Assembly (NCBI GenBank): GCA_036381495.1
Contig: DASVCS010000155.1
Coordinates: forward strand, 1 to 13,826
Length of the DNA stretch: 13,826 bases
Direction: 5' to 3'
From: DASVCS01 sp036381495
GTDB lineage: Bacteria; Gemmatimonadota; Gemmatimonadetes; Longimicrobiales; RSA9
Shown here in pieces: positions 6,353 to 11,895 of the stretch. Each line of letters opens with the position of its first letter. Position 1 is the stretch's first letter. The notes below the pieces were generated by a model that did not search any database, was not told where the DNA came from, and saw only the letters and a program-made list of their open reading frames with translations. The translations under genes were made by a program, and so were the position numbers.

Positions 6353-6763
6353 ATGCACACGAACGGGGGAGCACACCCGGGAGGCTTCGGCCATGAGCGC
6401 CTCGACGCGTACCGCGCCTCGATCGACTTCTTCCGCATCGTGGTCGACCTCGTGCGTAAAGTCCAGCCCTCTGATCGCGCTCTGGCGGACCAGCTCCACC
6501 GCGCCGCGGCGTCGATCACCCTCAACATCGCCGAAGGCGCCGGCGAGTTCAGCGCGAAGGAGAAGGCTCGCTTCTACCGGATAGCGTTGCGATCCGCAAC
6601 CGAGTGCGCGGCGGTCCTCGATCTGCTGGCGGTCAGTCGTGGTCGAGAGATCGCAGCGCGCGCCCCGGGGCGCCAGATTCTGTGCCGCATCGTGTCCATG
6701 CTGACCCGCATGACGCAGAGCACCGCCTCCCGCCCTCGAGTCCCGCCGAAGCCGCCCGAATGA
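6353..6763 (+). CDS. Four-helix-bundle protein (23S rRNA intervening-sequence / S23 family)
   Basis: This encodes 136 residues. The family (TIGR02436-type) folds as a four-helix bundle that forms oligomers. Members are encoded in intervening sequences of 23S rRNA genes and as many scattered copies in some genomes; no enzymatic activity is established. The core runs from HERLDAYRASIDFF (14-27), through DQLHRAAASITLNIAEGAG (46-64), the signature helix pair, to KEKARFYRIALRSATECAAV (69-88) and a last helix (QILCRIVSMLTRM, 108-120). The core looks complete, followed by a Pro-rich tail. The ATG at 6353 lacks a clear Shine-Dalgarno; other starts are not better. It is bracketed by inverted repeats that almost touch its 3' end, unlike any other gene here. 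Confidence 0.85.
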   Translation: MHTNGGAHPGGFGHERLDAYRASIDFFRIVVDLVRKVQPSDRALADQLHRAAASITLNIAEGAGEFSAKEKARFYRIALRSATECAAVLDLLAVSRGREIAARAPGRQILCRIVSMLTRMTQSTASRPRVPPKPPE

Positions 6764-6773
6764 CCGCCCGTTT

Positions 6774-6838
6774 CCCGTAGACGTAAACGTTCCCGCTCCA
6801 GGCGGCTACGCCGCCGCTCCCGCTCCCGGCAGTTCCCA
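6774..6838 (-). repeat. Hexamer-rich dispersed repeat, copy 3 (inverted)
   Basis: Read on the minus strand it has GGGAACTGCC, two GGGAGC hexamers, a hairpin with altered loop (GGCGGC-GTA-GCCGCC), TGGAGCGGGAAC, then GTTTAC and a diverged GTCTAC. The outer edge is 25 bp beyond the stop of the MazG-like gene, in sense with that gene. Two further CCCGCT hexamers flank it at 6840-6855. Confidence 0.9.
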
Positions 6839-6863
6839 TCCCGCTCCCGCTCCCGCCCAGCCC

Positions 6864-7196
6864 TCACCTCCGCGTCCACCGCTCCGCGTCCCGCACCCGA
6901 TACTTCTCGAGCACGCGGCCGAACGCCTCGTCCAGGTCGATCCCCTGTTCATTGGCGATCGCGACGATGACGAAGAGAATGTCGGCCAGCTCGAGGGCGA
7001 GGTCCTGCTCGGGCTCGTCCGGTTTCTTGGGTTTGTGGCCGTAGCGGTGGTTCAACTCGCGGGCCAGTTCGCCGACTTCCTCGACCAGCCGGGCGAGGTT
7101 CGAGAGGGGCGGCCAGTAGCCCTCCTCGAACTGGCCGATCCAAGCGTCGACGGCGCGTTGCGCGTCGCGGAGCGTGATGCCTTCGGGCTCGGCCAT
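6864..7196 (-). CDS. MazG-like nucleotide pyrophosphohydrolase
   Basis: This encodes 110 residues, an all-alpha NTP pyrophosphatase of the short MazG-like type (compare Bacillus YpjD, about 110). Such enzymes hydrolyse (d)NTPs or non-canonical nucleotides to monophosphate and pyrophosphate with Mg2+. The metal-binding motif E39-E40-V-G-E43 sits in LARLVEEVGELAREL. The second motif is E69-x2-D72 in LALELADILFVIVAIAN, so the acidic set is complete. The C-terminal helix ends with the usual VLEKYRVRDAERW. The start at 7196 overlaps the TGA of the 64-residue gene by one base (TGATG). A far longer open frame continues upstream to 8777 but only as antisense of the glycosyltransferase gene. Confidence 0.92.
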   Translation of the reverse strand: MAEPEGITLRDAQRAVDAWIGQFEEGYWPPLSNLARLVEEVGELARELNHRYGHKPKKPDEPEQDLALELADILFVIVAIANEQGIDLDEAFGRVLEKYRVRDAERWTRR

Positions 7197-7390
7197 CAGC
7201 GGATGTTCCACGCCGCGAACGTCGCGGCGGCGGGGTCGACTTCCGCTGCCGTGTCGTAGAACCGGGGCGCGGTCGGCGCGTGGTAGGAGCGCCGGCCGAC
7301 GACGACGTCGCGCGCGGCGAGCGAGTACGAATCCAGATGCGTCTTGTGCGCGAGGATCGGGAACCCATCGCGCCGGTCTCGCGGTTCCAT
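7196..7390 (-). CDS. 64-residue hypothetical protein coupled to the MazG-like gene
   Basis: This small protein, unrecognised, begins MEPRDRRDGFPILAHKTHLD and is followed by SYSLAARDVVVGRRSYH and a C-terminus rich in Ala and aromatic residues (FYDTAAEVDP, FAAWNIR). It has no membrane segment. Reasons to believe it: its TGA overlaps the MazG ATG by one base, and its sequence is protein-like, with mixed hydrophobic, acidic and aromatic residues rather than the Arg/Ala-rich run of shadow frames. It starts 79 bp from the divergent glycosyltransferase gene, which leaves room for a promoter. An in-frame start at 7471 would overlap that gene and adds unlikely sequence. No good Shine-Dalgarno is visible at 7390. 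Confidence 0.6.
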   Translation of the reverse strand: MEPRDRRDGFPILAHKTHLDSYSLAARDVVVGRRSYHAPTAPRFYDTAAEVDPAAATFAAWNIR

Positions 7391-7469
7391 GTCCGCGAAG
7401 GTACCGTCCACGCTGCGCGCCGGGCAAGGGGCTCGCCCCGGTGGTGCGAGGGCCGTATCTTGCCGCCCC

Positions 7470-8642
7470 ATGGTTCCGCTGGTATGGCTGCTCCCCTGGA
7501 TCCTCGCGCTCGTCGTGGTCCTCCCCGCGCTGCGCCGCCGGCCGCGGCTCCGCGATTTCCCGCCGCCCGCCGACGCCGCGCCGCGCGTCTCGATCATCGT
7601 CCCGGCGCGCAACGAGGCCCACAACATCGGCGCGTGCATCGCGTCGCTGCTGGGGTCGACGTATCCGAACTACGAGATCGTCGCCGTCGATGACCGCAGT
7701 GAGGATGGCACCGCGGAGATCCTCGAGGCCATGGTGGAACAGGGCACCCCGAACTTCCGGATGGTACGGGGTAAGCCGCTGCCGCCGGGCTGGTTCGGCA
7801 AGCCGTGGGCGTGCCGGCAGGGCGCCGACGTTGCGGAGGGCGAGCTGCTGGCGTTCACCGACGCGGACACGCGACATGCGCCCGCCCTGCTGGGTCACGC
7901 GGTCGGCGCGCTGACCGCGCGCGATGCAGCGCTCGTGACCATCCTGCCGCGCCAGCTCCTCGGTAGCTTCTGGGAGTGCGTCATCATGCCGCACATGCTG
8001 CTCGCGATCCTGATCCGCTTCCGCAACACGGCGCGTGTCAATCGCGCGCGCAACCCACGGGACGTGATCGCGAACGGCCAGTTCATCCTCGTCCGCCGCG
8101 ATGCGTACGAGGCGGTCGGCGGCCACGAGGCGATCCGCGGGGAGGTCGTCGAGGATCTGCGGCTGGCGCAGCGGTTCGTGGCGGCCGGCTACCGCATGTT
8201 CCTCGCGCACGCCGAGGAACTGATGACCACGCGCATGTACCGCTCGCTCCGCGAACTCGTCGAAGGCTGGACGAAAAACGTGGCGACGGGCGCGCGGCAG
8301 ACCGTCGCGCCGTGGCTGCGCCCGGCCGTGCCCTGGCTGGTCGCGGCATCGTTCCTCGCGCTCTGGGTCCTGCCGCCGCTCGTCCTCTTCGGCTCCGCGA
8401 TCGCGGGTCGGGACAGCATCGTGCGCGCATGGGCCGCCGCGGCTACCGGAATCTCGCTCGTCGGCTGGCTCGTTGCGGATCTGCGGCTCCACGTTCCGCC
8501 CGGCTACGTGCTGCTCTATCCGCTGGGCGCCGTGATGGCGGCGCTCATCTTCGTGCGGAGTGCGCTGCGCGGAGAGCGCGTGGTGTGGAAGGGGCGGTGG
8601 TACGGTCGGGCGGACGGGCACGGGAGCGGGCGCGACGCCTGA
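7470..8642 (+). CDS. Membrane-bound family 2 glycosyltransferase
   Basis: This encodes 390 residues. One N-terminal membrane helix (3-20) precedes a GT-A domain at the cytosolic face. RVSIIVPARNEAHNIG (39-54) is the GT2 opening. VAVDDRSEDGT (71-81) gives the nucleotide-binding Asp pair. FTDADTRHAPALL (129-141) gives the DxD-type metal site. VVEDLRLAQR (226-235) holds the ED catalytic motif, and the WTKN (267-270) region corresponds to the QxxRW position. Three or four C-terminal membrane helices follow (about 288-365). PPGWFGKPWACRQGA is shared with hopanoid-associated HpnB and carotenoid glycosyltransferases, so a lipid or isoprenoid acceptor is likely, but the substrate cannot be named. No hopene or carotenoid genes are in the window. 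It diverges from the MazG pair. Confidence 0.88.
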   Translation: MVPLVWLLPWILALVVVLPALRRRPRLRDFPPPADAAPRVSIIVPARNEAHNIGACIASLLGSTYPNYEIVAVDDRSEDGTAEILEAMVEQGTPNFRMVRGKPLPPGWFGKPWACRQGADVAEGELLAFTDADTRHAPALLGHAVGALTARDAALVTILPRQLLGSFWECVIMPHMLLAILIRFRNTARVNRARNPRDVIANGQFILVRRDAYEAVGGHEAIRGEVVEDLRLAQRFVAAGYRMFLAHAEELMTTRMYRSLRELVEGWTKNVATGARQTVAPWLRPAVPWLVAASFLALWVLPPLVLFGSAIAGRDSIVRAWAAAATGISLVGWLVADLRLHVPPGYVLLYPLGAVMAALIFVRSALRGERVVWKGRWYGRADGHGSGRDA

Positions 8643-8998
8643 CGATCCCCCTGGACAGTGCAGTCCCCGGGGCTCATCACCCGGGTGGCGCCGCGACGGC
8701 CCGGCCTCACGGTCCGGACGGTGGGATGCCGGCGGAGGCCGTAGCGGCACGGCGGTATCGCGGCGGCACGTCCTCACGGTCTGGACGGTGGGCTACCGGC
8801 CGGAGCCGTAGCGGCACGGCGGGTGCAGCGATCGGGCGGGGCGCGGGCGGCTGCGTGCCCGGTGTGCGGCGCGCGCACCCGTCCGCTGGCGACAAGCCGG
8901 GCTCGGGAGGTTAGATTGCGGCCGCGCGGTCACCGGGCCGTCTCTCCGGCCCGGCCGGCCGGACCTGGTATCACGCTTCCGTCAACCCGATCGATCGA
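8643..8998. other. Intergenic region with a partial tandem duplication
   Basis: No convincing gene. It contains a 67-bp-period direct duplication (separate entry) and GC-rich palindromic patches such as GGCCCGGCCGGCCGG near 8949. I saw no clear promoter for the MFS gene; GTTAGATTG at 8910 is the only AT-richer patch. Confidence 0.5.
8705..8821. repeat. Imperfect direct repeat, two units of about 50 bp, 67-bp spacing
   Basis: The unit at 8705-8755 (begins CCTCACGGTCCGGACGGTGG) recurs at 8772-8821 (begins CCTCACGGTCTGGACGGTGG). Both end with GAGGCCGTAGCGGCAC or GAGCCGTAGCGGCAC followed by GGCGG. Mismatches are few in the flanks and cluster in the middle (GATGCCGGCGG against GCTACCGGCCG). Confidence 0.85.
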
Positions 8999-10216
8999 GT
9001 GCAATCATCCGCTGTTCCGGGCGAGGGCGTCGTCTCGCCGATCCGCGGCGCGTCCGGTGCCGCGTTCCTCGTGGCGCTGGCCCACGGAGTCAACGACATC
9101 TACACTGCGTTCCTGCCGCCGCTGCTCCCGCGCATCATGGAGAAGCTGGGGCTGTCGATCGCGCTCGCGGCGACGCTGGCCATGACGCTGTCGATCTCGG
9201 CGTCGCTGCTCCAGCCGGCAATGGGACTGGCGGCAGACCGGTACGGCCGCCGGACGTTCGTCATTGTCGGGCCGCTCTTCACCGGGGTGTTCCTCTCGTT
9301 GATCGGCCCGGCGCCGAGCTTCGGCGCGCTGCTGCTGTGCCTGGCGCTGGGCGGGCTGGGGAGCGCGGCGTTCCATCCGCCGGGCGCGTCGCTGGCCGCG
9401 CGCGCGGAGGAAGGGAAGGGGAGCGGGCTGCGCCTGTCTCTCTTCTCGTTCGGCGGCTCCGTCGGCTACGCGACCGGCCCGCTGATCGCCGTGGGGATCG
9501 TCGCGTGGCTGGGCCTCGAGCGGCTGTGGGTCGCGATGCTGCCCGTGCTCCTGCTCGCGCCGATGCTGCACCGCATCCTGCCGGCGGCTGCGGCGCCCCG
9601 GCAGGCCGCGCCGCCGCCGGCTCTGCGCGGGGTGCTCCGCATGCTCCGCGGACCGCTCGGCCTGATCTTCGGGATCAGCGCGGCCTCCGCGTTCGTGCAA
9701 CGGGTTTTCCTGACCATGGAGCCGATCGCGATGGCGGCGGCCGGCGCGACGGAAGCCGCGGGCGCACTCATGCTGACCACCTACCTCGCGGGCCAGGCGT
9801 TCGGTAGCCTGACCGGCGGCGTGCTGGCGGACCACGTGGACCGCCGCCGCCTGCTGTTCGCGCTGACGGGGCTGGCCTTCCCCGCGCACCTGCTCGCGCT
9901 CGGGCTGCCCGGAGGGAGCGCGCCGGCGCTCGCGGCCGCCTTCGCCGCCGGCCTCATCAACATGGCGATCCTGCCGCCGATCGTCATCATGGCTCAGGAG
10001 ATCGTGCCCGCCGGCGCCGCCGCCGGCTCCGGCATCGCCATGGGCCTCGCCTGGGCGACCGGCTCGATCGGCGTACTCGCCGTCGGCGCACTCGGTGACG
10101 CGGTCGGCGCCCGAACCGCCGCACTCATGGCCGTGCCCGTCGTGCTCCTCGGGACCGCGCTCGCGCTGCACCCGGCGCTGTACGGGCACCGGCGACCGGC
10201 CGGGGCCGGGGCGTAG
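8999..10216 (+). CDS. MFS transporter, Fsr (fosmidomycin-resistance)-like
   Basis: This 405-residue integral membrane protein has about twelve helices, so it is a proton-driven efflux or uptake carrier in the inner membrane. Length equals that of E. coli Fsr (406). Helix 1 contains LAHGVNDIYTAFLPPLLP, with the ND placed as in Fsr. The MFS signature loop GLAADRYGRR is at 76-85, and GSAAFHPPGASLAARA follows, the Fsr-like FHP motif. LSLFSFGGSVGYATGPL corresponds to the Fsr helix 5 motif. A second half-signature is GGVLADHVDRRRL. The actual substrate is unknown; relatives are often annotated as drug efflux without evidence. The start is a GTG at 8999 without a clear ribosome site. The next in-frame GTG would remove part of helix 1. 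Confidence 0.88.
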   Translation: MQSSAVPGEGVVSPIRGASGAAFLVALAHGVNDIYTAFLPPLLPRIMEKLGLSIALAATLAMTLSISASLLQPAMGLAADRYGRRTFVIVGPLFTGVFLSLIGPAPSFGALLLCLALGGLGSAAFHPPGASLAARAEEGKGSGLRLSLFSFGGSVGYATGPLIAVGIVAWLGLERLWVAMLPVLLLAPMLHRILPAAAAPRQAAPPPALRGVLRMLRGPLGLIFGISAASAFVQRVFLTMEPIAMAAAGATEAAGALMLTTYLAGQAFGSLTGGVLADHVDRRRLLFALTGLAFPAHLLALGLPGGSAPALAAAFAAGLINMAILPPIVIMAQEIVPAGAAAGSGIAMGLAWATGSIGVLAVGALGDAVGARTAALMAVPVVLLGTALALHPALYGHRRPAGAGA

Positions 10217-10603
10217 CGGGCGCGGGCCCTAGCGCGGTTCGCCCGCGGGTTCGGAGCCGCGTGGGCGCTCGCTGCGCCCGTACCGCGCGCGCGTTCGACT
10301 CCGAAATGATGCGACAACCGCTCCAGCCCTGCGTGTCTCGTGAACTGGGGCGCCGGCCGTCACCGTAGACGGTAAGGGAACTCGTGCGCGAGCGCGAGCG
10401 GGTGCGCGTGCGCGAGTGGCCGTTTCATGCGCCAGGGCCTGCCGCAGACGGGTGGAGAACTCATCCCGCACCCGATCCCGTCGGCACCGCAGGGGCGCCG
10501 ACCCCGTAAACGTAAACGTTCCCGCTCCCGCTCCCGCTCCCGGCCGTTCCCGGCCATGCAGGGCCGTCCACCGCTCCGCCGCACCCCCTCCCGGGCACAC
10601 CCC
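10217..10603. other. Intergenic region between convergent genes, repeat-rich
   Basis: No gene supported. It contains a perfect short palindrome ACCGTAGACGGT (10362-10373), GCG-rich alternating purine/pyrimidine runs around 10385-10420 and copy 4 of the hexamer repeat (separate entry). Open frames here have dipeptide-repeat translations that come from the hexamers. Confidence 0.5.
10502..10551 (-). repeat. Hexamer-rich dispersed repeat, copy 4 (lacks hairpin)
   Basis: Read on the minus strand: GGGAACGGCC, three GGGAGC hexamers, GGGAAC, then two GTTTAC hexamers and GGGG. The GGCGGC hairpin and the TGGAGC following it, present in the other three copies, are missing. It lies 52 bp downstream of the MqnA/D-family gene, in sense with it. 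Confidence 0.85.
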
Positions 10604-11449
10604 CTACCCGGCGAACTCCACGACCACCCGCTCCGGAATCACCCCCGCCGCGTGCCCGCGATCCAGGAACAACTGCACGGCGCGACGGCCGTCCTCGCCG
10701 TAGTCGAGCGTGCGCGGATTCACGTACATCCCGACGAACTCGTCGGTCTGCGCCGGGTCCAGCCCACGGCCGTAGCGCTCGGCGTGCGCGAGCGCGTCCG
10801 CGCGGTGCTCGAGGCCGTACGCGATCGAGGCCCGGAGCAGCTCGGAGACGCGGCGGATGACGTCGTCGCCCAGATCTCGGCGGATCACGTTGCCGCCCAG
10901 CGGGAGCGGCAGACCGCCGGTCTCGCCCGCCCACCACTCGCCCAGATCGGCGACGAGGTGCAGCCCCTCCGCCGCGTACGTGAGCTGCCCCTCATGGATA
11001 ATCAGCCCGATATCCGCCCCGCCCGCCGCGACATGCGGGATGATCCGGTCGAACGGGACGACCTCCGTCTCGACCTCCGGCTCGAACAGCTTCAGCGCGA
11101 GATACGCCGATGTCATGGTCCCGGGAACGGCGATCCGCCGCCCCTTCAACTCCTCGCGACGCAGCGGCTCCCGCGCCACCAGCCGCGGGCCGTAGCCCTC
11201 GCCCATCGAGGCGCCGTGCGGTAGCAGGATGTAGCGGTCCGCCAGGTAGGCGTACGCGTGGATCGAGACCGCGGTCACTTCGAGTTCGCCGTTCAGGGCG
11301 CGCCGGTTCAGCGTCTCGATGTCCTGGAGCTCGTGCGTGAATTCGAATTCGCCCGTGTCGATCTTGCCGGCCGCGAGGCCGTAGAACATGAACGCATCGT
11401 CGGAATCGGGCGAGTGCGCGATGCGGATCGTGGTTCGGGTCGGGTGCAT
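10604..11449 (-). CDS. MqnA/MqnD-family protein (menaquinone futalosine pathway, probable alternative MqnD)
   Basis: This encodes 281 residues with a periplasmic-binding-protein-like fold. MqnA makes aminodeoxyfutalosine precursors and MqnD makes 1,4-dihydroxy-6-naphthoate; both share this fold. IRIAHSPDSDDAFMFYGLA (8-26) is the family opening, and the variant with SPDSDD instead of MqnD's SPCPND marks a subgroup often described as a possible alternative for the MqnD step. Further motifs are LQDIETLNRRAL (41-52), VTAVSIHAYAYL (58-69), GASMGEGYGPRLVAR (79-93), VPGTMTSAYLALKLF and ADIGLIIHEGQLTY. It has no signal peptide, so it is cytosolic. The start at 11449 has no clear ribosome site. The gene diverges from queG across 446 bp. 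Which mqn step it serves is inference; no other mqn gene is present. Confidence 0.85.
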   Translation of the reverse strand: MHPTRTTIRIAHSPDSDDAFMFYGLAAGKIDTGEFEFTHELQDIETLNRRALNGELEVTAVSIHAYAYLADRYILLPHGASMGEGYGPRLVAREPLRREELKGRRIAVPGTMTSAYLALKLFEPEVETEVVPFDRIIPHVAAGGADIGLIIHEGQLTYAAEGLHLVADLGEWWAGETGGLPLPLGGNVIRRDLGDDVIRRVSELLRASIAYGLEHRADALAHAERYGRGLDPAQTDEFVGMYVNPRTLDYGEDGRRAVQLFLDRGHAAGVIPERVVVEFAG

Positions 11450-11507
11450 GGGGTTCGGTCGTTCGGTGGTTGTGGTTTGGGCCGGGGTCGTGCGCGTGCG
11501 CGTGCGC

Positions 11508-11740
11508 GGTGTCCGGTCTCGGTGTCTGTGTTCGGCGCCTGTGTTCAGATTCTGCGCTCAGATCCTGCGTTCAGTGCGCGCGTCCGGTGTCCGGTCTCGG
11601 TGCCTGTGTTCAATGCCCGTGTTCAGTGCCGGTCTCGGTGCCCGTGTTCGGTGGCCGCGTTCAGTGCCTGCGCACGGTGCCCGCGTTCGGTGCGCGCTCT
11701 CGGTGCCCGTGTTCGTTGGCCGCTCTCGGTGCCTCGCGCG
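11508..11740 (+). repeat. Array of 18 degenerate 13-bp tandem repeats
   Basis: The sequence can be cut without gaps into 18 consecutive units, 17 of exactly 13 bp and one of 12 bp (11625-11636). The consensus is RGTGCCYGTGTTC. The unit GGTGCCCGTGTTC occurs exactly at 11637 and 11702. The pair GGTGTCCGGTCTC plus GGTGTCTGTGTTC at 11508 recurs nearly exactly at 11586, six units later, so there is a higher-order 78-bp duplication. CGTGCG hexamers (11489-11506) precede it. It fills the gap between the divergent MqnA/D-family gene and queG. Since 13 is not a multiple of 3, no reading frame has a short periodic peptide, which argues against coding use. The rest of the 11450-11895 gap shows nothing clear. 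Confidence 0.9.
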
Positions 11741-11895
11741 GCGGTTGTGCTGTGTGCGACGCGCGGCGCCCGGCCGGCTCCTCGTGTTCAGGGCGTCGGA
11801 AGCTAGGACGGGGGGGGTGGGGGTGTCAAACCGCGGGTCGCCCGATCGTCGGTGCCGTTGAACGCGCCCGCGCGCCACGGGTACGACGACGCGGC

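Larger units (their letters stand above)
6201..6838 (+). mobile_element. Candidate mobile cassette: four-helix-bundle gene between 59-65 bp inverted repeats
   Basis: The two ends are inverted copies of one repeat. The left (6201-6259, 59 bp) and right (6774-6838, 65 bp, read inward on the minus strand) agree at about 54 of 59 aligned bases, plus one extra GGGAGC-type hexamer on the right. Both begin TGGGAAC at the outer edge and end in GTTTAC hexamers inward. The only gene inside is the four-helix-bundle protein, whose stop is 10 bp from the right repeat. In 23S rRNA genes, intervening sequences with this protein family also have terminal inverted repeats, so this may be a related unit outside rRNA. 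No target duplication can be seen. The alternative is two independent 3' flanking repeats around a resident gene. Confidence 0.5.

Noticed and set aside
6574..6879. Arg/Glu dipeptide-repeat protein on the minus strand
   Set aside because: The RERER/LRLR pattern is translation of the hexamer repeat copy 3; it overlaps the four-helix-bundle gene and MazG end.
7197..8777. 637-residue minus-strand frame continuous with the MazG-like gene
   Set aside because: Only the last 110 residues are protein-like; the rest is antisense of the glycosyltransferase gene.
10362..10384. Left partner of repeat copy 4 (CCGTAGACGGTAAGGGAAC), forming a second decayed cassette
   Set aside because: Similarity is short and in the wrong orientation for an inverted pair, and no four-helix-bundle remnant is recognisable between the two.
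10427..11224. 265-residue plus-strand frame over the MqnA/D-family gene
   Set aside because: Begins in the hexamer repeat (dipeptide repeats) and continues antisense to a well-supported gene.
11508..11740. CRISPR array
   Set aside because: Units are 13 bp, contiguous and degenerate, with no spacers and no cas genes nearby.
11558..11878. Minus-strand frame of 106 residues with Thr/Arg/His-rich repeats
   Set aside because: A 39-bp (3 x 13) periodic by-product of the same array; no start signal or protein-like features.
11470..11895. 142-residue Cys-rich N-terminal extension of QueG (frame open to 11470)
   Set aside because: It is the translation of the 13-bp array and flanking GC-rich DNA; QueG proteins start at MDIPSENLGERIR-like sequence, and 13-bp units give no consistent peptide repeat.
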